Positions 1 to 5,146 of a stretch of 7,383 nt of DNA are shown in pieces. The position numbers and the translations under genes were made by a program. The first letter of the stretch is position 1; every line of letters begins with the position of its first letter. Where the stretch lies: the NCBI GenBank assembly GCA_030837395.1, contig JAUPKO010000192.1, positions 1 to 7,383 on the forward strand, written 5' to 3'. The notes below the pieces were generated by a model. It did not search any database, had not been told where the DNA came from, and saw nothing but the letters and a program-made list of their open reading frames with translations. The stretch is from Actinomycetota bacterium. GTDB taxonomy: Bacteria > Actinomycetota > Actinomycetes > S36-B12 > UBA10799.

Positions 1-134
1 AGCCACGGATCTGGCTGCGACACGATGTGAGCCCGCTCCAGATGTCGCCACCGCGCCAGCGAATCGTCAGCTTTGGTGGCAGCATCCATCTCGCCTCGAT
101 ACACCAGGCGGGCCTGCGCACTGATCTTTGGCAT
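1..134 (-). CDS. DUF3703 family protein, N-terminal part (runs off the window)
   Basis: This minus-strand gene starts at ATG 134-132 and is cut by the window edge after 44 codons. The fragment begins MPKISAQARLVYRGEMDAAT and continues to RWRHLERAHIVSQPDPW. The phrase HLERAHI..Q is what I recognise as the signature of DUF3703 proteins, small proteins of unknown biochemical role often found beside metal-resistance regulators and transporters. An AGGAGG Shine-Dalgarno sequence lies about 9 nt before the ATG and fixes the start. The gene follows the CadC-like regulator gene on the same strand after a 144-bp gap with no convincing gene, so the two may be cotranscribed. The assignment is from memory of the family motif, and the missing C-terminus prevents a length check. 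Confidence 0.75.
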   Translation of the reverse strand, partial: MPKISAQARLVYRGEMDAATKADDSLARWRHLERAHIVSQPDPW

Positions 135-278
135 CACACTCACCCTCCTATCCTGTGGCCAGGCAGTTCAGTCACCAACAGCACGGCTGGTCACTGAGAC
201 CATCTGCAATACCGCTCTTCGCCAACGCTTTTCATGCCTCGCCCTGGATGAGTCAGCGGACTGCGGGCGCAGCAACCA

Positions 279-662
279 TCAGCCACGATTCGGACCTTCT
301 CCGGCAACCGCGGCCACGCCGGTCAGCACCGCGGCTGTCAGCTGGCGCCCGCGCTCGGTCAGCCGATACATGACCAACTTCCCCTGGCGCCGCGAGGACA
401 CCAGGGACGCATTCTTGAGCTGGCGCAAATGGTGCGACACCAAACCCTGAGACAGGCCGACCACCCAGGCCATGTCACAGACGCACAGTTCCTCGCCAGC
501 GGCCAACGCGGCCGCAATGGACAACCGGGTGCCATCCCCCAAGCCACGCGCGGCCGCGGCGGCGGCCTGCACAATGACGCTGTCGGGCACCGCGGCCCGG
601 ATTTCCTCCGCATGGAGCAGGTCCAAACACAGAAGATCGCAGGTATCGAGCGGCTCCACCAT
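279..662 (-). CDS. ArsR/SmtB-family metal-sensing repressor, CadC-like
   Basis: A 127-residue winged-helix repressor. Proteins of this family bind operator DNA as dimers and release it when metal binds. The winged-helix core spans about residues 30-110, with the recognition helix in GLSQGLVSHHLRQLK. Two cysteine pairs are visible: C8 and C12 near the N-terminus, and C60/C62 in the ELCVCD motif of the helix before the recognition helix. That arrangement matches the Cd/Pb/Zn site of staphylococcal CadC (C7, C11, C58, C60), so a soft-metal or thiol-reactive signal is likely; arsenic is less likely but possible. The ATG at 662 lies on one end of a 30-bp palindrome, with a TAGTAT -10-like hexamer 6 nt upstream and no Shine-Dalgarno sequence, suggesting a leaderless, autoregulated transcript. 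The divergent neighbour is a DsbA-like gene; the downstream neighbour encodes a DUF3703 protein. Confidence 0.88.
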   Translation of the reverse strand: MVEPLDTCDLLCLDLLHAEEIRAAVPDSVIVQAAAAAARGLGDGTRLSIAAALAAGEELCVCDMAWVVGLSQGLVSHHLRQLKNASLVSSRRQGKLVMYRLTERGRQLTAAVLTGVAAVAGEGPNRG

Positions 663-689
663 ATCGATATACTAAAGTACGTTGATATG
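660..689. promoter_or_regulatory. Palindromic operator and overlapping divergent promoters
   Basis: The interval is an imperfect 30-bp palindrome. The outer arms CATATC/GATATG are perfect and the inner TACT/AGTA arms match around a central AA. The outermost triplets are themselves start codons: CAT at 660-662 is the regulator's ATG and ATG at 687-689 starts the DsbA-like gene. TATACT (668-673, plus) and TAGTAT (674-669, minus) are -10-like hexamers that overlap by five bases. A dimeric ArsR/SmtB repressor is the natural binder. The promoter calls come from hexamer match and spacing only. Confidence 0.65.
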
Positions 690-1373
690 AACATGAAAGG
701 GTTCGGAGCGATCCTGACCAACACCCGCGTTCTGTTGACCGTCTTCGTCATCGCGGTGGCGACGATCGGAACCGCGGTGTTCCTCTCGGTCCGCGACACC
801 GACTCTGGGTCGCCCACCATCGAACTGGATGGGACAGCCGGACAGACTGTCCGGGAAAACAGCCACCGGCTCAACGCCGTACCCGACAGCGACGTCTACT
901 TCGTGGAATTCCTCGACTTCGAATGCGAAGGCTGCCGGGCGCTCTATCCTGCGGTCGAGCAGCTCCGTGCCGAGTACGGCGACCGGGTGAACTTCGTGCT
1001 GCGCTACTTCCCGCTGCGCTCGCACTTCAACGCCGAACGCGCCGCACGCGCTGTGGAAGCCGCCGCCCAGCAAGGCCAACTCGAACCCATGTACCGCAAA
1101 ATGTATGAGACACAAGCGGAGTGGGGCGAGCAACAGATCCCGGCTGACGGCGTGTTCCGCGGTTTCGCACAACAGCTGGGGTTAGACATGAGTGCTTTCG
1201 ACGCCACCTACAACGACCCCGCAACCTTGGAACGCATCCAACTCGACATTGCCGACGGCACCGCTCTCGGCGTGCAAGGAACTCCCACCTTTTTCATCAA
1301 CGACGAGCGGATTCAGCCGCGCAGCTACGACGACCTGACTACCGCACTCGACCAGGCTTTGGAGCGGGGATAG
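687..1373 (+). CDS. Membrane-anchored DsbA-family thiol-disulfide oxidoreductase
   Basis: A 228-residue protein with a hydrophobic N-terminal segment (about residues 15-35) that should anchor it in the membrane with the catalytic domain outside. The thioredoxin-like domain begins near residue 69 (DVYFVEFLDFEC) and carries the active-site CxxC as C80-E-G-C83. The cis-proline loop GVQGTPTFFIN has the key Pro at residue 200, and the helical insertion of DsbA-type proteins lies between. The expected role is oxidation or isomerisation of exported protein thiols. The open frame extends upstream to 429, but that part lies opposite the repressor gene and is not protein-like. ATG 687 is chosen because it is the palindrome end and immediately precedes the anchor; ATG 693 is an alternative. 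No Shine-Dalgarno sequence is visible. Divergence from a CadC-like repressor suggests metal- or thiol-stress induction. Confidence 0.88.
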   Translation: MNMKGFGAILTNTRVLLTVFVIAVATIGTAVFLSVRDTDSGSPTIELDGTAGQTVRENSHRLNAVPDSDVYFVEFLDFECEGCRALYPAVEQLRAEYGDRVNFVLRYFPLRSHFNAERAARAVEAAAQQGQLEPMYRKMYETQAEWGEQQIPADGVFRGFAQQLGLDMSAFDATYNDPATLERIQLDIADGTALGVQGTPTFFINDERIQPRSYDDLTTALDQALERG

Positions 1374-1379
1374 GGCGGA

Positions 1380-1407
1380 GTGTCTCGTTTCTAAAGAAAC
1401 GAGACAC
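1380..1407. repeat. Perfect 28-bp palindrome, candidate res crossover site (subsite I)
   Basis: Arms of 12 bp (GTGTCTCGTTTC and its complement) surround a TAAA centre, giving 28 bp in total. That is the length of the crossover subsite of Tn3/gamma-delta-type resolvases. The central dinucleotide is AA (1393-1394), asymmetric as in invertase crossover sites. It lies 7 bp after the dsbA-like stop, so it could also act as a weak hairpin terminator, but no U-run follows. Placed upstream of the serine recombinase gene and farthest from it, it has the position of subsite I. Confidence 0.6.
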
Positions 1408-1449
1408 GCCCCGGCGGCCCACTCCCCCGGCCCATCAGCCCAGTTCGCG

Positions 1450-1512
1450 GTGTCCCGTTTCTCGTCTCACACGCCGTGTCTCTAATCCTCTTGTCGGCGT
1501 CCAATGAGACCG
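1450..1512. promoter_or_regulatory. Candidate accessory res subsites (II/III)
   Basis: GTGTCCCGTTTC at 1450-1461 matches 11 of 12 bases of the half-site in the upstream palindrome. GTGTCTC recurs at 1476-1482, and an inverted GAGAC lies at 1506-1510, just before the recombinase start at 1521. Half-sites with less perfect partners next to the recombinase gene are what accessory resolvase subsites look like. Their exact pairing and spacing do not match gamma-delta, so the boundaries are uncertain. Confidence 0.4.
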
Positions 1513-1520
1513 TTGCGGGC

Positions 1521-2120
1521 ATGACCGCCACGACACTGGGCTACGCACGGGTCAGCACCACCGGCCAGGACCTCAAAACGCAACTCGACGCGTTGCAGGC
1601 CGCCGGGGTTGATCCGGCGCGGGTGTTCACCGACACCCTGTCGGGGGCGGCCGGCACCCACCGGCCCGGCCTGGCGGGACTGCTGGACTACGCCCGCGAA
1701 GACGACATCGTGGTCGTCACCGCCATCGACCGACTCGGCCGCTCCGTGGTCGAGGTGACCCGCACTATCGCCGAACTCGGACAGCGCCGAATTCTGTTGC
1801 GCGCCTTGCGCGAAGGCATCGACACCGCCACCCCAACCGGGCGGGCGGTCGCCGCGATCATGGCCACCCTCGCTGAGCTCGAGCTCGAACTCGGCAGCGA
1901 ACGTCGCGCCCAGTCCCGCGCCTCACGGCGCATCCGCGGATTGCCTGCCACCAAGCCCGCCAAACTCACCCTTGAGCGACAGCAACAGCTCCGTCGTCTC
2001 GCTGCGACCGGAGAACCCGTCCACGAGCTCGCCAAAGCTTTCGGCATCAGCCGAGCAACGGCATACCGGTACCTCTCCGCCCCCGTGAACAGCGCAGTAC
2101 TGGAGTCGAGGCAACCGTGA
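1521..2120 (+). CDS. Serine recombinase of the resolvase/invertase family
   Basis: A 199-residue small serine recombinase that would resolve or invert DNA at paired res-like sites through a covalent phosphoserine intermediate. The N-terminal catalytic domain begins TLGYARVSTTGQD, giving the conserved R10 and nucleophile S12. The second active-site segment is AIDRLGRSV, followed by the long dimerisation helix. The C-terminal helix-turn-helix (about residues 150-190) contains ELAKAFGISRATAYRYL, as in Hin and Tn3 resolvases. Length is typical. The frame extends to GTG 1476, but ATG 1521 fits the family start and leaves the upstream half-sites outside the gene. The stop TGA overlaps the GTG of the Abi_C-type gene in a GTGA junction, so translation of the two is probably coupled. 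Resolvase rather than invertase activity is inferred from the upstream sites. Confidence 0.9.
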   Translation: MTATTLGYARVSTTGQDLKTQLDALQAAGVDPARVFTDTLSGAAGTHRPGLAGLLDYAREDDIVVVTAIDRLGRSVVEVTRTIAELGQRRILLRALREGIDTATPTGRAVAAIMATLAELELELGSERRAQSRASRRIRGLPATKPAKLTLERQQQLRRLAATGEPVHELAKAFGISRATAYRYLSAPVNSAVLESRQP

Positions 2121-2944
2121 ATCTGACAGAGCTGGGCGCGGCCCTCGGCCCCTTCTTCGATGTCGTAGGCAGCCCTTCGCATAATCAACTCCACGACGCT
2201 TTCACGCGCCACGGCCTAAGCCATCTCGACCCGGCGCCAACCGGAAAAACCCCGAATGGCATCCACCTGGGCAAGATGAAGCGAATCCGACATGTCTTCG
2301 CCTCACCGGAAGCACACAGCGCGACTGCGGGATTGCCCTTGGCCCGAGAACTTGTGGCGCTTTGTCGCGCCCACGGGGGCTTTAACCCTGACAGCGAGAG
2401 CTATGCCGGCAACGGGAGAGTGAACCAGCTCATCCAGGCCTTCGTTCCGCTCGGATTCACACTTGACGCCGACGGGTCAATACGACAGACCGTCATCGAC
2501 AACCTCACCGGCACGGAACTCACCGCGACGCTGCGCAGCTACGTCGACAGAATCAACTCCAATCCCGACGACGCACCTTTACAGGTAGGGACGGGAAAGG
2601 AACTCGACGAAGCCACCGCCCGACACGTTCTGAAACAACTCCTGGGCGACTACCCGGTGTCGGGTAGCTTTCCAGTTACGTTGACCAGTGCTTTTACCGC
2701 AATCGGCATGGCCACCCCCACGGAGCTGCCAAAGCTCGATCCCGATCCACACCGCGCAGTGCATCAATGCCTGTTCCTGCTGGCCACCGCGGTTAATCGA
2801 CTCCGAAACGACGCCGGAACCGGCCACGGAAGACCCGGACCACCGCGCAAGACCACCGCGTTGAACCCAGCGGACGCCCGCCTCGTCGCTCGGGCAACCG
2901 CACTCGTCGCAGGAGCGCTGCTCGACAAAATCGACGGCTACTGA
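2117..2944 (+). CDS. Abi_C-type abortive infection protein with HEPN-like motif
   Basis: A 275-residue protein. The C-terminal part (about 205-275) matches my recollection of the Abi_C domain: a helix HQCLFLLATAVNRLRN, then DAGTGHGRP, then an alanine-rich helix ending ARATALVAGALLDKI. R230 and H237 form an R-x6-H motif, the catalytic signature of HEPN ribonucleases, so RNA cleavage during phage infection is a reasonable prediction. The N-terminal 200 residues I do not recognise; they include a charged GKMKRIRHV stretch and may sense the trigger. The gene starts at GTG 2117 inside the recombinase stop (GTGA), with no separate promoter visible. A specialised role tied to recombination cannot be excluded, but most Abi_C proteins are seen as defence effectors. 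Confidence 0.75.
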   Translation: MNLTELGAALGPFFDVVGSPSHNQLHDAFTRHGLSHLDPAPTGKTPNGIHLGKMKRIRHVFASPEAHSATAGLPLARELVALCRAHGGFNPDSESYAGNGRVNQLIQAFVPLGFTLDADGSIRQTVIDNLTGTELTATLRSYVDRINSNPDDAPLQVGTGKELDEATARHVLKQLLGDYPVSGSFPVTLTSAFTAIGMATPTELPKLDPDPHRAVHQCLFLLATAVNRLRNDAGTGHGRPGPPRKTTALNPADARLVARATALVAGALLDKIDGY

Positions 2945-2964
2945 GGCCCTGCAGGACCAGGTGG

Positions 2965-3002
2965 AACGTAATGACGTACTGACGTAAGTACGTCATTACG
3001 TT
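2965..3002. repeat. ACGT array A: five boxes on an 8-bp pitch, perfect inverted repeat
   Basis: ACGT occurs at 2966, 2974, 2982, 2990 and 2998, exactly every 8 bp. The whole interval is also a perfect inverted repeat with 16-bp arms (2965-2980 and 2987-3002) around GACGTA. It lies between the convergent abi and DUF3024 genes. The same boxes and pitch recur beside the partition genes, so it is probably a binding array for the RHH partition protein. As RNA it would fold into a strong hairpin, so it may also separate the convergent transcripts, though it lacks a U-run. Confidence 0.75.
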
Positions 3003-3023
3003 CGACGGCTTTCGGTCGCGGGG

Positions 3024-3362
3024 TCAACCCCAGAAGATGCCGGTGGGGTCGAGGCCGATTTCGGCAAGTAGCTCGGCGACGCTGGGCGTGGCCGCCACAC
3101 GGTCGTAGAGGTGAAAGCGCAGATTCCGGTCGCGCCAATAGAGCGTCCACGTCTTCCGGACGGCGGTGTAGCGCAGACGTGCGATCGGGAAGCTGGACCA
3201 TTCGGGTCCGTAGTCCTCACGCCAGGGTGCCCGACGCTCGATGACGGTCAGATGTGTTGGCGCGATGACGCATTCAACACGCACCTGATGCAGCGCGTGG
3301 TCGGGCACTCGTGCCGCACACCACCGCTGGACGCGTGCGACGTCGAGTTCGGGCAGTGCCAC
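3024..3362 (-). CDS. DUF3024 family protein
   Basis: A 112-residue protein of a family I recognise as DUF3024, function unknown. Conserved blocks are VIERRAPWREDYGPEW (about 40-55), IARLRYT (60-66), TWTLYWRDRNLRFHLYD (71-87) and the terminal DPTGIFWG. The alternation of short strands with basic and aromatic residues suggests a small alpha/beta fold; no catalytic motif is evident. The open frame continues upstream to 3527, but that part reads as low-quality shadow of the preceding gene. GTG 3362 yields the expected start VALPELDVARVQRWC and lies 4 bp after the preceding stop. It is very probably cotranscribed with the Cys-rich protein gene upstream, and its stop lies 22 bp from ACGT array A. 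The start codon is the least certain point. Confidence 0.82.
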   Translation of the reverse strand: MALPELDVARVQRWCAARVPDHALHQVRVECVIAPTHLTVIERRAPWREDYGPEWSSFPIARLRYTAVRKTWTLYWRDRNLRFHLYDRVAATPSVAELLAEIGLDPTGIFWG

Positions 3363-3366
3363 CGTG

Positions 3367-4011
3367 CTACCGGGGTTGGCGGGACATGCCGCGGGCAGCG
3401 TTCTCCAAAGCCTCGAATGCATCGTCGAGTCGACGCTGGCGCCGGCGGTTGGGCTCGTGGTTGGCCTCGGCCGCGACCGCCTCGCTGAGTTCCTCAAGAT
3501 CCGCGATGTCGGCGTGCAGTGCGGCACCCCGACGGTGCGCGGTCATGGCGAACACCCGCCGTTCGGCGTCGGGATCGAGAAAGAACAGGTCGCGCAGCGC
3601 GGCGGCCACTTCGTCGCTCACCACGATCTCCCGGGCCGCTGCCCCGACGGCGGCCAGCTGCCTGGGTCGCAGATCGTACGGCGAGCCCTCCCAGTTGGTG
3701 ATGACTCCCTCATCCCCGCACGCCGTGCAGCACCACCGGATCGGGGTGGGCGGCGGACCTGCAGCGATCGCGATCCGCCCCGCGCAAGCGCGACGGCCCG
3801 GGCGTCGGCGGCACGGCAGCGCGCTGGTCCACTGCTCGCTAACGCAGTTGGCGGCGGTGGCCGCCCGCACGATGTCGGCGAAATGCCGGCCCAGGCGGCG
3901 GGCGGGACCGGGAGCCTCCTCAGGCATATCCAGAAAGTGAGTCAGGTCGCTGACCAGCATGGACAGGGACTTTACGGGCACATGGTCAACGGGAAGACTG
4001 GGGGGTTCCAC
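3367..4011 (-). CDS. Uncharacterised zinc-ribbon-like protein paired with DUF3024
   Basis: Up to 214 residues, not assigned to a named family. A conserved-looking start MLVSDLTHFLDMPEEAPGPAR is followed by a Cys cluster: C67 and C76 in ALPCRRRPGRRACAGRI, then C94, C95 and C98 in WCCTACGDEGVITNWEGSP. Two cysteine pairs this far apart fit a structural zinc ribbon. A middle helical region and a highly charged C-terminal tail (about 165-214) follow. No catalytic motif is seen. GTG 4011 is the longest start; ATG 3960 is a strong alternative because the recognisable domain begins there, and neither has a good ribosome binding site. The gene lies 33 bp downstream of ACGT array B and 4 bp before the DUF3024 gene. 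From memory, the two often travel together in mycobacteria, suggesting joint function. Confidence 0.7.
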   Translation of the reverse strand: MEPPSLPVDHVPVKSLSMLVSDLTHFLDMPEEAPGPARRLGRHFADIVRAATAANCVSEQWTSALPCRRRPGRRACAGRIAIAAGPPPTPIRWCCTACGDEGVITNWEGSPYDLRPRQLAAVGAAAREIVVSDEVAAALRDLFFLDPDAERRVFAMTAHRRGAALHADIADLEELSEAVAAEANHEPNRRRQRRLDDAFEALENAARGMSRQPR

Positions 4012-4043
4012 GTCTTCAGCGCGCGCCTGCGCTGACCAATAAA

Positions 4044-4079
4044 ACGTAACAACGTCAATGCGGCATTACGTCATTACGT
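4044..4079. repeat. ACGT array B: four of five boxes on an 8-bp pitch
   Basis: ACGT occurs at 4044, 4052, 4068 and 4076. The missing position, 4060, reads GCGG, so the 8-bp phase is kept through a degenerate box. The last box overlaps the final codons and stop of the RHH gene. The array occupies the only spacer from which the Cys-rich/DUF3024 pair could be transcribed, making it a plausible operator there as well as a second centromere-like site. Confidence 0.7.
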
Positions 4080-4298
4080 CTTATTGGAGGCCAGCCACTC
4101 TTGAGCCAGATCGGTCAGGATCTTGCTCATGCTGGTATCCCGATCGAGGGCGGCCTGCTTGAGTGCCCGAACGGTCGCGCGCGGCAGATAGACCGTCGCC
4201 CGTTGCATGTCGTCAGCCGGCGAGCGGAATGCCTCGGCCGCTCGGCGGGCCGGCTCGGTCTTGACCCGGGCGGCCATCTTCGAGGTCAGATCAGACAT
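4074..4298 (-). CDS. Ribbon-helix-helix DNA-binding partition protein (ParB/ParG-like)
   Basis: A 74-residue protein with a basic, probably flexible N-terminal tail (MSDLTSKMAARVKTEPARRA) and a C-terminal ribbon-helix-helix domain. The DNA-contacting strand is RATVYLP (about 33-39), followed by two helices in ATVRALKQAALDRDTSMSKILTDLAQEWL. This is the layout of small centromere-binding proteins of type Ib partition systems such as ParG and omega, in which the tail stimulates the ParA ATPase. ATG 4298 is preferred over TTG 4304. It overlaps the parA stop (ATGTCTGA), which implies translational coupling. Three arrays of 8-bp-spaced ACGT boxes nearby are its probable targets. An antitoxin role is the main alternative, but no toxin gene is adjacent and the ParA partner argues for partition. 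Confidence 0.85.
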   Translation of the reverse strand: MSDLTSKMAARVKTEPARRAAEAFRSPADDMQRATVYLPRATVRALKQAALDRDTSMSKILTDLAQEWLASNKT

Positions 4299-4869
4299 GG
4301 ACAAGCGCCCCCATCAGCTCGGTCAGTACGTCGTCGTAGCCATGCAGATTGGCCGGCGCGGTCCCGTAAGCGCGACGAACGCCTTCGCGCCGCACGATCG
4401 GAGTGGCGAGAACCGGAACCCCCTCGCCTTCAAGAAGCGCCTTCACTTCGTCGGCCAGCCGGGTACGGAGGTCGACACCGGTCAGCAGAACCGCCGTGGG
4501 GCGGTGAGCGGTGATTTCCAGGGTCGGCCACACGCGGCGCACATCGAGCGGAGAAGCACCGGTCGGAACGACCACCAGATCAGCGATGTCGATGGCCTCC
4601 TGGATCACCTGCGCCGTCCCGGGTGGGGTGTCGATGATCGACAACTCTCTTCCGGAATTGACGGTCAGCGGGCGGGTGGCGGGCACAACGGGGAAGGGAA
4701 GCGGGTTGTCGCCCTGGGCGTCGGTCGCCCACTCCAGAGCCGACCCCTGCGGGTCGGCGTCGATGAGCTCAACGTCAATTCCGCGGCGGTGGGCGGCGGT
4801 CGCGAGATAGACCGCGCTGGTGGTCTTGGCCACCCCACCCTTGGTGTGCACGAGAGACAAGATCGGCAT
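4291..4869 (-). CDS. parA: ParA-family partition ATPase (type Ib-like)
   Basis: A 192-residue P-loop ATPase of the ParA/MinD group, which moves plasmid copies apart by ATP-dependent binding to the nucleoid. The deviant Walker A motif KGGVAKTT is at residues 10-17 with the signature lysine K10. Walker A' is LIDADPQGS (about 35-43), and the Walker B region is LSIIDTPPG with D80. There is no N-terminal helix-turn-helix domain and the length is short, both typical of type Ib ParA proteins, whose partner is a small RHH protein; exactly such a gene overlaps its 3' end. ATG 4869 gives the family start MPILSLVHTKGG; the frame extends to TTG 4896 but that adds no recognisable sequence. No Shine-Dalgarno sequence is seen. 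A TAACGT -10-like hexamer 8 nt upstream, overlapping the edge of array C, suggests a near-leaderless, autorepressed transcript. Confidence 0.92.
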   Translation of the reverse strand: MPILSLVHTKGGVAKTTSAVYLATAAHRRGIDVELIDADPQGSALEWATDAQGDNPLPFPVVPATRPLTVNSGRELSIIDTPPGTAQVIQEAIDIADLVVVPTGASPLDVRRVWPTLEITAHRPTAVLLTGVDLRTRLADEVKALLEGEGVPVLATPIVRREGVRRAYGTAPANLHGYDDVLTELMGALVHV

Positions 4870-4882
4870 GACCAGAAACGTT

Positions 4883-4942
4883 ACGTCGTAGCGCAATGAC
4901 GCACATGCACCAACACGCTGTTACGTCATGACGTAATTACGT
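4883..4942. repeat. ACGT array C: centromere/operator upstream of parA
   Basis: On a strict 8-bp pitch the boxes read ACGT (4883), GCGC (4891), ACGC (4899), GCAC (4907), ACGC (4915), ACGT (4923), ACGT (4931) and ACGT (4939). Four are perfect and four are degenerate but in phase. Another ACGT at 4878 is out of phase. The array starts 14 bp upstream of the parA ATG and covers its promoter region, the usual place for a type Ib centromere that doubles as the par operator. The pitch resembles the 7-bp heptads bound by omega-type RHH proteins, but at 8 bp. Confidence 0.78.
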
Positions 4943-5017
4943 TTCTTCCATCTTCGACGCCGCCTTTCCGCTGTTCGCGCTGGGTGCGAGCACCTTCCTC
5001 GCCGCAATTGTGGTGTA

Positions 5018-5096
5018 GGTGGTGGTGCTGGCTGTCAAGGCCAATGCCGCTGCGCGGTCGACCGCCGGTCGAGCCTTGACAGCCAGCACCACCACC
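5018..5096. repeat. 24-bp perfect inverted repeat with 31-nt spacer
   Basis: The left arm 5018-5041 and right arm 5073-5096 are perfectly complementary over 24 bp. The right arm starts GCCTTGACAGCCAGC. The spacer contains a 12-bp self-palindrome, GCGGTCGACCGC (5054-5065). Each arm carries a TTGACA hexamer pointing outward, but no convincing -10 follows on either side. There is no U-run for a terminator. It could be a cruciform used in replication, recombination or DNA processing, or a large operator ahead of the gene at 5147; the sequence alone does not decide. Confidence 0.7.
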
Positions 5097-5146
5097 CACC
5101 AAGAACGGCCAGTACGAGGAAGGGCTTACCTCGAAGGAGCCGAAAC

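Noticed and set aside
169..196. Imperfect 9-bp inverted repeat in the repressor-DUF3703 gap
   Set aside because: It has one mismatch, a 10-nt loop and no U-run; too weak to call a terminator or operator.
73..450. Plus-strand frame over the left edge with a hydrophobic, lipobox-like start
   Set aside because: It overlaps the DUF3703 and repressor genes on the opposite strand, which have recognisable motifs; the rest of the frame is not protein-like.
429..686. Upstream extension of the DsbA-like reading frame (about 86 extra codons)
   Set aside because: It lies opposite the repressor gene, has no protein-like composition, and would place the membrane anchor in the middle of the protein.
3363..3527. 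N-terminal extension of the DUF3024 frame
   Set aside because: The added Arg/Ser/Thr/Pro-rich residues are a shadow of the Cys-rich protein gene; the family-like start is at 3362.
2965..4942. CRISPR-like reading of the ACGT repeats
   Set aside because: The units are 8 bp and contiguous, with no spacers of 30 bp or more and no cas genes.
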